A DNA stretch of 64,000 bases from Sporomusa silvacetica DSM 10669 (GTDB lineage Bacteria > Bacillota > Negativicutes > Sporomusales > Sporomusaceae), in assembly GCF_002257705.1 (NCBI RefSeq), contig NZ_LSLK01000017.1, positions 1-64,000 of the forward strand, read 5' to 3'. Positions within the stretch are counted from its first letter, which is position 1, and every line of letters starts with the position of its first letter. The notes under the pieces were generated by a model. It searched no databases and was not told the DNA's origin. It saw only the letters and a list, made by a program, of their open reading frames with translations. Shown piece by piece: positions 43,514 to 52,975 of the stretch. The position numbers and the translations under genes were made by a program.

Positions 43514-44716
43514 ATGTCTTCAGGTCAAAACATTGTTATGGGAGTTTGCGGCGGAATCGCAGCCTACAAGGCAGTTGATGTTGTCAGCCGTTTGAAAAAA
43601 ACAGGTTGTAACATCCGCGTTATCATGACCAAAGCGGCCACAGAGTTTGTCACACCGCTAACTTTTCGTGAGCTTAGCGGTAATCCGGTAGTAGCTGATA
43701 TGTGGGAAGAGTCCAAAACATGGAATGTAGAGCACATTGCCTTAGCTAACTGGGCGGATGTGTTTCTTGTTGTACCTGCTACCGCCAATATTATCGGTAA
43801 AATAGCCCATGGTATTGCTGATGATATGCTTACCACTACCATTATGGCTACAAAAGCCCCAGTACTATTGGCACCGGCTATGAATACTAATATGTACCTT
43901 AACCCAATTACTCAGCATAACTTAACCAAATTGGCCGGGTTAAGTTATCATATTGTAGAACCTGCTACTGGCTTGTTGGCGTGCGGCGTTGAGGGACCGG
44001 GGCGGTTGCCAGAGCCGTTAGTAATCGTGGATAAAGTAGTTGCGCTGCTACATAACTGCCAGGACTTGCAGGGGCAGCGCATATTGATTACAGCGGCTGG
44101 TACTCGTGAGGCCATCGACCCTGTCAGATATATTGGTAACCGTTCCAGCGGCAAGATGGGATATGCTCTTGCCGAGGCAGCAGCTAGACGGGGGGCTAAA
44201 GTCATACTTGTTTCCGGTCCGACAAGTCTGCCTACTCCACCGGGGGTAAATATTACAAGAATAGAAACAGCTGCCCAAATGCAGGCTGCTGTACTTGCTG
44301 AATTTGATACTGTCGATATTGTAATCAAAGCTGCGGCTGTCGCAGATTATCGTCCAGAGCTGGTAGCCGAACAAAAGATAAAGAAGACAGGGGACACTTT
44401 GACCATTAATCTCGTTAAGAATCCGGATATTCTTCTTGAGCTGGGGCAAAGGAAAAAACAGCAAATACTAGTTGGCTTTGCCGCCGAAACGGAAGACCTA
44501 ATAATTCATGCCCGGGAAAAATTAACTAAAAAAAATCTTGATATGATTGTTGCTAATGATATCACCCTACCTGGGGCTGGTTTCAATATTGATACTAATA
44601 TTGTAAAAATTATCTATAAAAATGGTAATGTAGAAGAACTTCCTCAGCTTAGCAAACAGCAAGTAGCCGAGATCCTTATCGATAAAATCAGTAAACTGCT
44701 GACAAAATCTACTTGA
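43514..44716 (+). CDS. coaBC: Bifunctional CoaBC (phosphopantothenoylcysteine decarboxylase/synthase)
   Basis: The 400-residue enzyme carries out two steps of coenzyme A synthesis. The N-terminal flavoprotein decarboxylase shows GGIAAYKAVDVVSRL, NVEHIALANWADVFLVVPATAN with the catalytic His, APAMNTNMY and the lid ACGVEGPGRL. The C-terminal CTP-dependent synthase shows GNRSSGKMGYALAEAAARR, KAAAVADYRP and KIKKTGDTLTINLVKNPDIL. Two ATGs are adjacent (43511 and 43514); the second is better spaced from AGGAG. No terminator is obvious before the metK promoter. Confidence 0.95.
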   Translation: MSSGQNIVMGVCGGIAAYKAVDVVSRLKKTGCNIRVIMTKAATEFVTPLTFRELSGNPVVADMWEESKTWNVEHIALANWADVFLVVPATANIIGKIAHGIADDMLTTTIMATKAPVLLAPAMNTNMYLNPITQHNLTKLAGLSYHIVEPATGLLACGVEGPGRLPEPLVIVDKVVALLHNCQDLQGQRILITAAGTREAIDPVRYIGNRSSGKMGYALAEAAARRGAKVILVSGPTSLPTPPGVNITRIETAAQMQAAVLAEFDTVDIVIKAAAVADYRPELVAEQKIKKTGDTLTINLVKNPDILLELGQRKKQQILVGFAAETEDLIIHAREKLTKKNLDMIVANDITLPGAGFNIDTNIVKIIYKNGNVEELPQLSKQQVAEILIDKISKLLTKST

Positions 44717-44745
44717 TTTTTTTAGGTAATTAGTTTAAAATTTTT

Positions 44746-44773
44746 TTGAAGTGAAAATTGCATATGCTATACT
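44746..44773 (+). promoter_or_regulatory. Promoter of the metK S-box leader
   Basis: TTGAAG (44746-44751) and TATACT (44768-44773) are separated by 16 bp, and the SAM riboswitch begins directly after. Confidence 0.75.
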
Positions 44774-44915
44774 CATCAAGAGTGGTGGAGGGACTGGCCC
44801 AATGAAACCGCGGCAACCATTTAGCATATTTATGTTAAAAACGGTGCCAATTCCGGCGGTAAAACCGCGAGATGGGAGTGAAAAATCACACCTCCCTTGC
44901 GGGAGTTCTTTTTTT
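44772..44915 (+). promoter_or_regulatory. SAM-I riboswitch (S-box) upstream of metK
   Basis: The aptamer shows AGAGTGGTGGAGGGACTGGCC, AATGAAACCGCGGCAACC, GGTGCCAATTCC and the closing GAGATGGGAG. The terminator CTCCC-TTGC-GGGAG followed by TTCTTTTTTT is at 44892-44915. SAM binding would favour the terminator, giving feedback control of SAM synthesis. The metK frame stays open through this element, but the riboswitch shows that the upstream codons are not translated. Confidence 0.96.
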
Positions 44916-44948
44916 AGTAACCTAGTTAGGATTAGGAGGAATACTATT

Positions 44949-46139
44949 TTGACCAAAAAACGTGTACTGTTTACATCTGAGTCTGTAACGGAAGGCCATC
45001 CTGATAAAATTGCTGATCAAATTTCCGACAGTGTGCTTGACGCTATTATAGCCAAGGATCCTGAGGCCCGAGTAGCCTGCGAAACATTAGTTACCACTGG
45101 GATCGTACACGTAGTAGGCGAAATCAGCACTAAGTGCTATGTTGACATTCCCAAAATTGTGCGTGAGACCATTAAGAGTATCGGTTACACCCGTGCCAAG
45201 TATGGTTTTGATGGTGAAACCTGCGGTGTCCTAATTTCCATTGACGAACAGTCGGTTGATATTGCTTTGGGTGTGGACAAGGCACTTGAGGCTAAGCAAG
45301 GTGAGATAGATGCCATTGGTGCTATTGGCGCCGGTGACCAAGGCATGATGTTTGGTTACGCTACTAATGAAACTCCGGAATTTATGCCGTTACCTATTGC
45401 CTTAGCACATAAAATGGCACGACGCTTGTCAGAAGTTCGTAAAAATGGCGACCTGAATTATTTGCGTCCTGACGGTAAAACGCAAGTCACTGTTGAATAT
45501 GAAGATGGCAAACCAGTGCGTGTTGACACAATCGTAATTTCAACCCAGCATAGCCCTGACGTCGACCGTGAGACTATTGAAAAAGACCTTATCGCTAAAG
45601 TAATCATTCCTATAGTTCCAGGAGAATTATTGGATGCTAATACTAAATACTATATTAACCCGACTGGCCGGTTTGTAGTGGGTGGACCGCAAGGCGATTC
45701 TGGTTTAACCGGACGTAAAATAATAGTTGATACCTATGGCGGTATGGCGCGTCATGGCGGCGGTGCTTTTTCGGGTAAAGATCCCACAAAAGTTGATAGG
45801 TCTGCTGCCTATGCTGCCCGCTATGTTGCTAAGAACGTAGTTGCTGCAGGACTAGCCGATAAATGTGAAATTCAATTGGCTTACGCCATCGGTATCGCGC
45901 GGCCAGTATCTGTTATGGTAGAAACTTTTGGAACTAATAAAATTGCAGACAATAAAATCGTTGAACTTATCAACAAGCATTTTGACTTACGGCCTGCTGG
46001 GATAATCAAGTCGCTTGATCTTAGGCGACCTCTTTATCGCCAAACAGCCGCCTACGGTCACTTTGGCCGTACTGACGTAGATTTGCCTTGGGAACATACT
46101 GATAAAGCTGAACTTCTTCGCAAAGAGGCCAATATCTAA
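44949..46139 (+). CDS. metK: S-adenosylmethionine synthetase
   Basis: The 396-residue enzyme makes SAM from methionine and ATP. TSESVTEGHPDKIADQISD, GAGDQGMMFGYA, GGPQGDSGLTGRKIIVDTYGG and GGGAFSGKDPTKVDRSAAY are all intact. The TTG at 44949 lies eight bases after AGGAGGA. The upstream SAM-I riboswitch regulates it. Confidence 0.97.
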   Translation: MTKKRVLFTSESVTEGHPDKIADQISDSVLDAIIAKDPEARVACETLVTTGIVHVVGEISTKCYVDIPKIVRETIKSIGYTRAKYGFDGETCGVLISIDEQSVDIALGVDKALEAKQGEIDAIGAIGAGDQGMMFGYATNETPEFMPLPIALAHKMARRLSEVRKNGDLNYLRPDGKTQVTVEYEDGKPVRVDTIVISTQHSPDVDRETIEKDLIAKVIIPIVPGELLDANTKYYINPTGRFVVGGPQGDSGLTGRKIIVDTYGGMARHGGGAFSGKDPTKVDRSAAYAARYVAKNVVAAGLADKCEIQLAYAIGIARPVSVMVETFGTNKIADNKIVELINKHFDLRPAGIIKSLDLRRPLYRQTAAYGHFGRTDVDLPWEHTDKAELLRKEANI

Positions 46140-46245
46140 AGTGACCTGAGCGCAACTTTGGGACAGCGGATAAACTTATTAATTGATAACCAATGGTAAT
46201 ACTAATATTGCTGGACATTTAATTCAGTAATAAGGAGGTATTCTA

Positions 46246-46470
46246 TTGGTTACTCAGAAAAATACCACACAATCTGTTTACCATGTTGGCGGCATCAAAG
46301 GCGACCACTGCCGGGACCGTATTGAACATACGTTGTCCCATCTTCAGGGCGTTGCTTCAGTTAAGGTGGATATGGCTTCCAAGCAAGTTGCAGTTAGCCA
46401 CGATGAATCGTTAACTTCTAGCGGAATTGAAGAGACACTACAATCACTTGGCTATTCGGTTCAAGGTTAG
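46246..46470 (+). CDS. HMA-domain protein with a degenerate metal site
   Basis: The 74-residue protein has the ferredoxin-like fold of copper chaperones (YHVGGIKGDHCRDRIEHTL, GVASVKVDMASKQVAVSHDE, LQSLGYSVQG). The usual G-M-x-C-x-x-C loop reads GDHCRDR, so only one of the two metal-binding cysteines remains. It may bind metal differently, act as a dimer, or have lost metal binding. It starts with TTG behind AAGGAGG. No copper ATPase is adjacent. Confidence 0.8.
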   Translation: MVTQKNTTQSVYHVGGIKGDHCRDRIEHTLSHLQGVASVKVDMASKQVAVSHDESLTSSGIEETLQSLGYSVQG

Positions 46471-46480
46471 GGATAAGCAA

Positions 46481-46609
46481 ATGAAGCTTCATTTTTCTCC
46501 GCAAAGAAGGAAACGGGTTAAACGTTTTTTTAAACGTTTGCCAATGGACACCGGTCTTGATTGGGAAATGGCCGCTCATTACCATGAAAAACCGGTAGCA
46601 GGTATTTGA
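46481..46609 (+). CDS. Possible small basic protein (42 residues)
   Basis: An ATG 10 bases after the HMA-protein stop opens a 42-codon frame with an Arg/Lys-rich N-terminal half (SPQRRKRVKRFFKRL) and an acidic-to-neutral second half ending PVAGI. AGGGAT, overlapping the upstream stop region, could serve as ribosome binding site. A terminator follows at 46642. No family was recognised, and chance cannot be excluded. Confidence 0.4.
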   Translation: MKLHFSPQRRKRVKRFFKRLPMDTGLDWEMAAHYHEKPVAGI

Positions 46610-46641
46610 TAGATAAAAGCGAATATATACTTTTAGCTAAA

Positions 46642-46670
46642 AAGGGGACTGAACAAGTCCCCTTCTCTTT
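46642..46670 (+). terminator. Terminator upstream of priA
   Basis: AAGGGGACT and AGTCCCCTT form a 9-bp perfect stem with a 5-nt loop, followed by CTCTTT. Confidence 0.8.
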
Positions 46671-46705
46671 ATCCAATAAAGAAAATGATACTTTAGGTGA
46701 AAAAA

Positions 46706-49126
46706 ATGTCAAATACCGCCCAGATAATTGTAAATATTCCTACTCGCAGCATTACTAAGCCTTTTTCCTATCTTATTCCCGCCCACTTGTCATTTGCTGA
46801 TATAGGTTGGCGCGTGCTGGTGCCATTTGGTAATAGAAAGGTAGAGGGATTTATTGTCGGTTTAGAGGCTGAAAGCATCCCCGGTTTAAAATCCATTCTT
46901 GATGTTCTAGATGACTATCCTTGGTTTGATAACAACATGTTAGAAACTGCCAAATGGCTAAGTAACTATTACCTATGCTCTTTGGCTGAAGCTATGCGGT
47001 TATTTATTCCAGGGCAATCAGGCATCAAAACTCAAAAAGCATATCAAGTACCGCTTACGCTTGATTGGGAGTATACCAAAGCTTTACTACGTGATAAACC
47101 AGAAGAATATCATACAATACTCACCTACATCTATGAGCACGGTCCGGTCACATTGACCGACCTTGCTAAAAGATTCACCAGTATTGAGGGCATGATAAAA
47201 TTCTGCATACAGCACAAGCTAATCGTAACTGCTGATACGGTCAGTAAGCGTGGCAAGGCTAACTCAACAATGCTTATTAAGCTGGCCGTAAGCAAGGAAG
47301 TCGCTGCTCAAATTGAAGCAACGCTGCCTAAATCTAAAACTGCCCAACGGCGTTTGCTCCAGGCGCTATTACCTACGCAAGAACTTACTGCAGTTCAGCT
47401 TCGCAGTCTGGCTATTACCCAAGCTACTGTGAAAAAACTAGCTGAACAAGGTCTTATTATTATCTGCAGCGTGCCGGTATTTCGTAATAGCTATGCTGGA
47501 GCTCAGCCCAAAGCTGCTGAATTGACCTTGACCACAGAGCAGTTACAGGCTTTAGAGCAAATTATTCCAGCGATAAATGACAGTATTTATAAATCCTTTT
47601 TAATTCATGGTGTTACCGGTAGTGGTAAAACGCAGGTTTATATCAATGCAGTAGCTGAAGCGCGGCGTCTTGACCGTCAAGCTATAGTCTTGGTACCGGA
47701 AATAGCTTTAACAAGCCAGATTGTCGCTCGTTTCCGAGCGGCCTTTGGTGATGACGTAGTCGTTATGCATAGCAAGCTTTCAGTAGGTGAACGGTATGAT
47801 GCCTGGCGGCGACTACATGCAGGACAGGCCGGCATTGTCATTGGCGCCCGATCAGCATTGTTTGCGCCAGTTAGTCAGTTAGGCCTTATTATCATTGATG
47901 AAGAACACGAGTTTACCTATAAGCAGGAGGAAACACCCCGTTATCACGCCCGAGAGGTGGCGTCAGCCAGAGCTAAACTTGCTGGAGCTACTGTACTACT
48001 TGGCAGTGCGACACCTGCTATTGAAACCTATTACCAGGCATTGCAGGGAGAGCACAAATTGCTGCCTATGAATAAACGGGTGGACGATATACCGATGCCA
48101 GCAGTTACGATTGTCGATATGAGGCAAGAACTGGCACAAGGTCGCCGTAGTGTCATTTCACTACCTTTGCAGACCATGTTAACCGAAATCTTAGCCAAGA
48201 AAGAACAGGCTATTATTCTGCTTAACCGTCGCGGCTACTCAACATTTGTCCTGTGCCGTGAGTGTGGTCATGTCCTTAAATGTAACCACTGCGACATCTC
48301 ACTTGTCTACCATGCTCCCACTAGTATCTTGCGCTGCCATTATTGTCAAGAACGCCATGCAGTACCAGACGTTTGTCCTGAATGCGGCAGTCGGTACATC
48401 CGTTATTTTGGTGCTGGCACCCAGAAGGTGGAAGAAGCGCTGGAAGGGTTATTCCCATTAGCCAGAATTGTACGTATGGATCAAGATACTACCCGTGGAA
48501 AGCTGGCCCATGACAAGATTCTCGCTGCTTTTGCTGCCGGTTCGTATGACATTCTCCTAGGTACACAAATGGTGGCTAAAGGTCATGATATTCCCAATGT
48601 AACGGCAGTTGGTATTATTTCAGCAGATACAGCGCTCAACTTGCCTGACTTTCGCGCAGCAGAAAAAACCTTTGCACTCCTGACGCAAGCCGCGGGGAGA
48701 GCCGGACGTGGCAGTAAACCAGGACGAGTAGTCATGCAGACATATAATCCAGAGCACTATGCGATTACTGCCGGTGCAGAGCATAATTATCAGGAATTTT
48801 ATCAACAAGAACTGGGTTTTCGCCAGCAATTAGGTTACCCGCCCTATGCGAATCTGATAAAAGTAACGGTACAAGCTAATGACGAAACCATAGTTCACCG
48901 CCAGGCTAACCAATTAGCAGCAGAACTTTCGCAGTCATTGGCTATGGCAGGCACTGCCATTATTGGACCGTTTCCAGCTGCGGTAAATAAAGTTAAGGAT
49001 ATCTTCCGGGTGAATATTCTCATTAAAACTAAAGATTTGCCTACAATAACTAAACAAATTAGCATGATGAGTATGGTTAATCAAAAAAATATTATTATCG
49101 ATATTGACCCCATTAATGTTCTTTAG
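46706..49126 (+). CDS. priA: Primosomal protein N' (PriA helicase)
   Basis: The 806-residue superfamily 2 helicase restarts stalled replication forks. Its N-terminal DNA-binding domains are followed by GVTGSGKTQVY (Walker A), IIIDEEHEFTYKQ (DEEH), and a zinc-binding insert CRECGHVLKCNHCD...CHYCQ...CPECGS. The C-terminal helicase motifs GTQMVAKGHDIPNV and QAAGRAGRG complete it. The ATG at 46706 is preceded by AGGTG. It opens the priA-def-fmt-DUF116-rsmB-rlmN run. Confidence 0.96.
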   Translation: MSNTAQIIVNIPTRSITKPFSYLIPAHLSFADIGWRVLVPFGNRKVEGFIVGLEAESIPGLKSILDVLDDYPWFDNNMLETAKWLSNYYLCSLAEAMRLFIPGQSGIKTQKAYQVPLTLDWEYTKALLRDKPEEYHTILTYIYEHGPVTLTDLAKRFTSIEGMIKFCIQHKLIVTADTVSKRGKANSTMLIKLAVSKEVAAQIEATLPKSKTAQRRLLQALLPTQELTAVQLRSLAITQATVKKLAEQGLIIICSVPVFRNSYAGAQPKAAELTLTTEQLQALEQIIPAINDSIYKSFLIHGVTGSGKTQVYINAVAEARRLDRQAIVLVPEIALTSQIVARFRAAFGDDVVVMHSKLSVGERYDAWRRLHAGQAGIVIGARSALFAPVSQLGLIIIDEEHEFTYKQEETPRYHAREVASARAKLAGATVLLGSATPAIETYYQALQGEHKLLPMNKRVDDIPMPAVTIVDMRQELAQGRRSVISLPLQTMLTEILAKKEQAIILLNRRGYSTFVLCRECGHVLKCNHCDISLVYHAPTSILRCHYCQERHAVPDVCPECGSRYIRYFGAGTQKVEEALEGLFPLARIVRMDQDTTRGKLAHDKILAAFAAGSYDILLGTQMVAKGHDIPNVTAVGIISADTALNLPDFRAAEKTFALLTQAAGRAGRGSKPGRVVMQTYNPEHYAITAGAEHNYQEFYQQELGFRQQLGYPPYANLIKVTVQANDETIVHRQANQLAAELSQSLAMAGTAIIGPFPAAVNKVKDIFRVNILIKTKDLPTITKQISMMSMVNQKNIIIDIDPINVL

Positions 49127-49205
49127 TCTAGAGGAACTACTTTTATGATGAGCTAATCTATGGTAAAATTTTTTTGACGGTCTGATAGGTAAGGAGGAAC
49201 ACACA

Positions 49206-49658
49206 ATGCCAGTAATGGAAATTAGAAAAGCAGGTGACAGGGTTTTAAAAGAAATTGCTGCACCTGTTGAAAAGATTGATCGCAAAATCAAACACTTGCT
49301 TGATGATATGGCTGAAACCATGTACGCTGCAGATGGTGTAGGGCTAGCCGCACCGCAGGTTGGTGCTTCTCTACAGCTAGTCGTCATTGATGTTGGCGAG
49401 GGTATTATCGAGCTTATTAATCCTAAAATTGTTGCCTGCGAAGGCTGTGAAATTGCTACTGAAGGCTGTTTAAGTGTGCCCGGTATGTTTGGTGAGGTTG
49501 AAAGATACGCTACCGTAACAGTGGAAGCGCAAAATAGAGCTGGTAAAATGTTTCGGATTAGCGGCTCAGGTCTGTTGGCGCGGGCGTTGCAGCATGAAAC
49601 AGATCATCTTAAAGGTATTTTGTTCATTGAACTGGCTAAAACCATACACAAGGGGTAG
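49206..49658 (+). CDS. def: Peptide deformylase
   Basis: The 150-residue metalloenzyme removes the formyl group from nascent proteins. Its three motifs are GVGLAAPQVG, EGCLSVPG with the metal Cys, and LQHETDHLKGILF with the HExxH-type metal site. TAAGGAGG precedes the ATG. The fmt gene follows after 4 bp, the usual pairing. Confidence 0.97.
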   Translation: MPVMEIRKAGDRVLKEIAAPVEKIDRKIKHLLDDMAETMYAADGVGLAAPQVGASLQLVVIDVGEGIIELINPKIVACEGCEIATEGCLSVPGMFGEVERYATVTVEAQNRAGKMFRISGSGLLARALQHETDHLKGILFIELAKTIHKG

Positions 49659-49662
49659 TTAG

Positions 49663-50604
49663 ATGAAAAAATTACGTACAATATTTATGGGAACACCTGA
49701 TTTTGCGGTACCTTGTTTAGATATGCTGGTTAGGGAGGGCTATCCCGTAGCCGCAGTTGTCACCCAGCCTGATCGTCCCAAGGGACGCGGTCAGAAACTA
49801 GCCTATTCGCCGGTTAAAGAAGCGGCTTTACACTATAATCTTCCCATCTTACAGCCTGACAACATTAAAAACGATGAATTTTATAACCAGATTGCCGCTA
49901 TTCAACCTGATATTATTATTGTTATCGCTTTTGGCCAGTTGCTGCCCCAAAGGCTCTTAGGCTTACCACTTCATGGCTGTATTAACGTGCATGCCTCGCT
50001 TTTACCTAAATATCGCGGATCAGCACCTATCCACTGGGCCATAATCAATGGAGAACCAATGAGCGGTATTACTACTATGTATATGGATGTTGGCATGGAT
50101 ACCGGTGATATGATCATAAAAGCCGAAACACCAATATTACCACTTGATACCACCGGCAGTCTTCACGACAAATTACAAGACTTAGGTGCAGCTGTACTAG
50201 CAGATACCTTGCAACAAATAGCAGCTGGCAATGCACCACGCGTACGTCAAAATGATGTTGAGGCAACTTATGCGCCGCTGCTTTGCCGCAGCACGGAACG
50301 CCTCGACTGGCACCAACCTGCAGTAGCTATCCATAACTTAGTACGCGGACTGAATCCCTGGCCGGGAGCCTACTGCAAATACCAAAATAAATCACTAAAA
50401 ATATGGCAGACTAGAGTATATAACGAATCAACACCATGTGCTCAGCCAGGACAAGTTGTACAGCTCACCAAAGAAGGGCTGGTTGTTGAAACTGGTAAAG
50501 GAATAATTGAGTTGCTGGAAGTACAGCCTGAATCCAAACGGCGAATGAAGGCGAACGACTTTGTTTGTGGCTACTCCCTTACAACAGGTAATATGCTAGA
50601 ATGA
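49663..50604 (+). CDS. fmt: Methionyl-tRNA formyltransferase
   Basis: The 313-residue enzyme formylates initiator Met-tRNA. The catalytic segment INVHASLLPKYRGSAPIHWAI, the FMGTPDFAVPCL start and the C-terminal OB-like domain (VRGLNPWPGAYC) are intact. It is coupled in function and spacing with def. Confidence 0.97.
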   Translation: MKKLRTIFMGTPDFAVPCLDMLVREGYPVAAVVTQPDRPKGRGQKLAYSPVKEAALHYNLPILQPDNIKNDEFYNQIAAIQPDIIIVIAFGQLLPQRLLGLPLHGCINVHASLLPKYRGSAPIHWAIINGEPMSGITTMYMDVGMDTGDMIIKAETPILPLDTTGSLHDKLQDLGAAVLADTLQQIAAGNAPRVRQNDVEATYAPLLCRSTERLDWHQPAVAIHNLVRGLNPWPGAYCKYQNKSLKIWQTRVYNESTPCAQPGQVVQLTKEGLVVETGKGIIELLEVQPESKRRMKANDFVCGYSLTTGNMLE

Positions 50605-50617
50605 GAAGGTATTAGGG

Positions 50618-51391
50618 ATGATTGAAATAATGCACAGACCTCGTAAACGTTTGTTTCTAACACTAATTCTTGTTAGTTTATTCCTGGCAACTGTATCAAG
50701 TTACGGTATATGGGTCGTCAGTCTGCCAGGGTTAGCAAATATCAGTGCCTACTTACCGCTGATGCTGGGTATGGTTTTAGCAGCCGTTATTTTAGCGATT
50801 ACCTGTGGTGTTGGCGGTATTATTTTGGCTATTTTAGGATTTAGGACACTGGGAATTTTTCAAGGTCTAGCATGGTCAGCGATTAACCTGCTATTCCCAG
50901 TGGCAATTTCCCTTGGTAAGCTGTTTGATGTGGATAAGGAACGGGTTGAACGTTCCTTTATTGAAGTAAGCAACCATTTAATCAAGCAAAAAAAAGTAAT
51001 GGTGCAACCGTCTAAGCTGCTGGTTATGACACCACATTGCTTACAACACGAGACCTGTCCTTATAAAATTACGCGCGACGTATCAAATTGTCATCACTGT
51101 GGGCAGTGCCAGATCGGCGACTTAGTGACACTTGCTGAAACCTACGGTGTTCATTTGGCAGTGGTAACTGGCGGTACGTTAGCACGCAAGGTAATAAAGA
51201 CCATCCGTCCTCAAGCCGTACTGGCTATTGCCTGTGAACGCGATCTTACGAGCGGTATTCAGGATGTTTTTCCATTACCGGTAATTGGCGTGCTCAATGA
51301 ACGACCATTTGGTCCTTGCTGTAATACACGCGTTAATCTTGCTAAGGTGGAAGCAGCTATCCAAAGCTTTTTACCCCAACAGAAAGATTAA
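50618..51391 (+). CDS. DUF116 membrane protein with Cys clusters
   Basis: The 257-residue protein has two hydrophobic segments (about 10-35 and 43-70) and a third weaker one, followed by the DUF116 domain with cysteine motifs HCLQHETCPYK, NCHHCGQCQIGD, ACERDL and GPCCNTRV. The nine or so cysteines suggest an iron-sulfur or zinc site; function is unknown although the gene is usually found between fmt and rsmB in this group. The last six codons (LPQQKD) and the stop lie within repeat unit D1, so the repeat sets the C-terminus. Confidence 0.85.
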   Translation: MIEIMHRPRKRLFLTLILVSLFLATVSSYGIWVVSLPGLANISAYLPLMLGMVLAAVILAITCGVGGIILAILGFRTLGIFQGLAWSAINLLFPVAISLGKLFDVDKERVERSFIEVSNHLIKQKKVMVQPSKLLVMTPHCLQHETCPYKITRDVSNCHHCGQCQIGDLVTLAETYGVHLAVVTGGTLARKVIKTIRPQAVLAIACERDLTSGIQDVFPLPVIGVLNERPFGPCCNTRVNLAKVEAAIQSFLPQQKD

Positions 51392-51567
51392 CTTTCTTAA
51401 AAGCAGGATAAGGGCAACATCGGCTTTCGCTTTCGCCACAGGCTCGGCGCAAACCGTGTTTTCTATACCCCAACAGAAAGGTTAACTTTCTTAAAAGCAG
51501 GATAAGAGCAACATCGGCTTCCGCTTTCGCCAAAAGCTCGGCGAAAGCCGTGTTTTCTATACCCAAC
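51372..51567 (+). repeat. Tandem 94-bp repeat (copy D, two units plus start of a third)
   Basis: Units start at 51372 and 51466 with TACCCCAACAGAAAG and recur with a period of 94 bp; a third begins at 51560 but stops after about 8 bases. Each unit has an AGAAAGRTTAACTTTCT palindrome, then AAAAGCAGGATAAGRGCAAC, CGCTTTCGCC and GCCGTGTTTTCT. The two units differ at a handful of positions. The second part matches one end of copy C at 23.4 kb. Confidence 0.9.
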
Positions 51568-51603
51568 GATAATTCGAGAAAATAGTAGAGATGGTGCATT
51601 AAC

Positions 51604-52962
51604 ATGACTGATAAAATAGTAGACGCCCGGGAAATTGCTCTAAAAATACTGAATGATGTTGAAAATAATGCTGCTTATGCTAATATTGCCTTGGCAAAAG
51701 AGATAAACCGTCAAACACTGCAAGGACATCTTTCTGATCAAGACCGGCGGTTTATTACGGAGCTAACATATGGAACTGTTAAAACTGGCGCTACTTTGGA
51801 TTGGATGCTCAGTTGCTATTTGAGTCGTCCGCTTGCCAAAGTAGCGCCTATTATTAGAAATATTTTGCGGCTAGGTATGTACCAGTTATTTTATCTTGAA
51901 AAAGTACCCGCGTCGGCAGCCTGCAATCAGGCTGTTGAATTGACAAAAAAATATGGCCATGCTGGTACGGTCAAATTTGTTAACGGCGTTTTGCGAAATG
52001 CTGCCCGCAGTCCGGAAAAAATCGTTTATCCAAACAGAGATAAACAACCTGTGAAATATCTTGCCCTTAAATACTTTCATCCGGAATGGCTTATTGAACG
52101 CTGGGTTAAACGCTTAGGAACTGCGGCCTGTGAAGAATTGTGTCAAACCAATAATACAGTACCGCCGCTTTCGGTTCGCACGAATACCATCAAAATAGAT
52201 CGTGACGCACTTTTGCTGCGTTTGGCAGGTGAGGGAGTAATCTGCCAAGAATCAAACTGGACGCCTGAAGGCATTGTCTGTTATGAACATCCAAGTCTTG
52301 CCACCCTTACGTCCCTGCAAGAGGGATTATTTCAGGTTCAAGATGAAAGCTCTATGTTGGTAGCACATATTCTTGATCCTCAACCAGGCGAATTTATTAT
52401 TGATGCCTGTGGTGCTCCAGGTGGAAAAACTACCCATATCGCTGCTTTGATGAACAATACCGGTCAGGTTTTGTCTACAGATATTTATGAGCATAAATTA
52501 GCACTAACCCGCGAAAACGCAGAGCGATTGGCATTAACAAACATTGAGACTAAGGCCTTGGATGCCGTTAATTTAGGTACTATGTATCCACTTGAGGCTG
52601 ATAGAGTACTTGTAGATGCTCCGTGTTCAGGTCTTGGAGTACTACGGCGCAAACCGGATGCCCGTTGGCGCAAATCTGAGGAAATTTTGCACGATCTGCC
52701 TACCTTGCAGGCAGCTATCTTAGCAAGTGCTGCCCAGTGTGTAAAACCTGGTGGTGTATTAGTTTATAGCACCTGCACAACTGAACCTGGAGAAAACCAG
52801 GATATTGTTAATGCCTTTTTACAGGCCAATCCTGCATTCACACTTGAAACTACCGGTCAATATCTGCCTGTAGCTAAAAGGTCTGAACCTATGATTCAAT
52901 TGTGGCCACACACCGATGGTGTAGACGGATTCTTCATTGCCCGTATGATACGGCAAAAATAA
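51604..52962 (+). CDS. rsmB: 16S rRNA (cytosine-967-C5) methyltransferase RsmB
   Basis: The 452-residue protein has an N-terminal NusB-like RNA-binding domain (about 1-135), a linker, and the SAM-dependent m5C methyltransferase domain with DACGAPGGKTTHIA, VLVDAPCSGLGVLRRKPD (catalytic Cys) and YSTCTTEPGENQ (second Cys). The ribosome binding site is weak. It lies directly after the tandem repeat and 13 bp before rlmN. Confidence 0.95.
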   Translation: MTDKIVDAREIALKILNDVENNAAYANIALAKEINRQTLQGHLSDQDRRFITELTYGTVKTGATLDWMLSCYLSRPLAKVAPIIRNILRLGMYQLFYLEKVPASAACNQAVELTKKYGHAGTVKFVNGVLRNAARSPEKIVYPNRDKQPVKYLALKYFHPEWLIERWVKRLGTAACEELCQTNNTVPPLSVRTNTIKIDRDALLLRLAGEGVICQESNWTPEGIVCYEHPSLATLTSLQEGLFQVQDESSMLVAHILDPQPGEFIIDACGAPGGKTTHIAALMNNTGQVLSTDIYEHKLALTRENAERLALTNIETKALDAVNLGTMYPLEADRVLVDAPCSGLGVLRRKPDARWRKSEEILHDLPTLQAAILASAAQCVKPGGVLVYSTCTTEPGENQDIVNAFLQANPAFTLETTGQYLPVAKRSEPMIQLWPHTDGVDGFFIARMIRQK

Positions 52963-52975
52963 GGCGGTAACAACC

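Noticed and set aside
44751..44948. In-frame upstream extension of metK by 66 codons
   Set aside because: The extension would translate the SAM-I riboswitch and its terminator. The TTG at 44949 has a proper AGGAGGA box.
51285..51605. Open frames over the tandem 94-bp repeat
   Set aside because: Their apparent internal repetition comes only from the DNA repeat; no ribosome binding site and no conserved protein.
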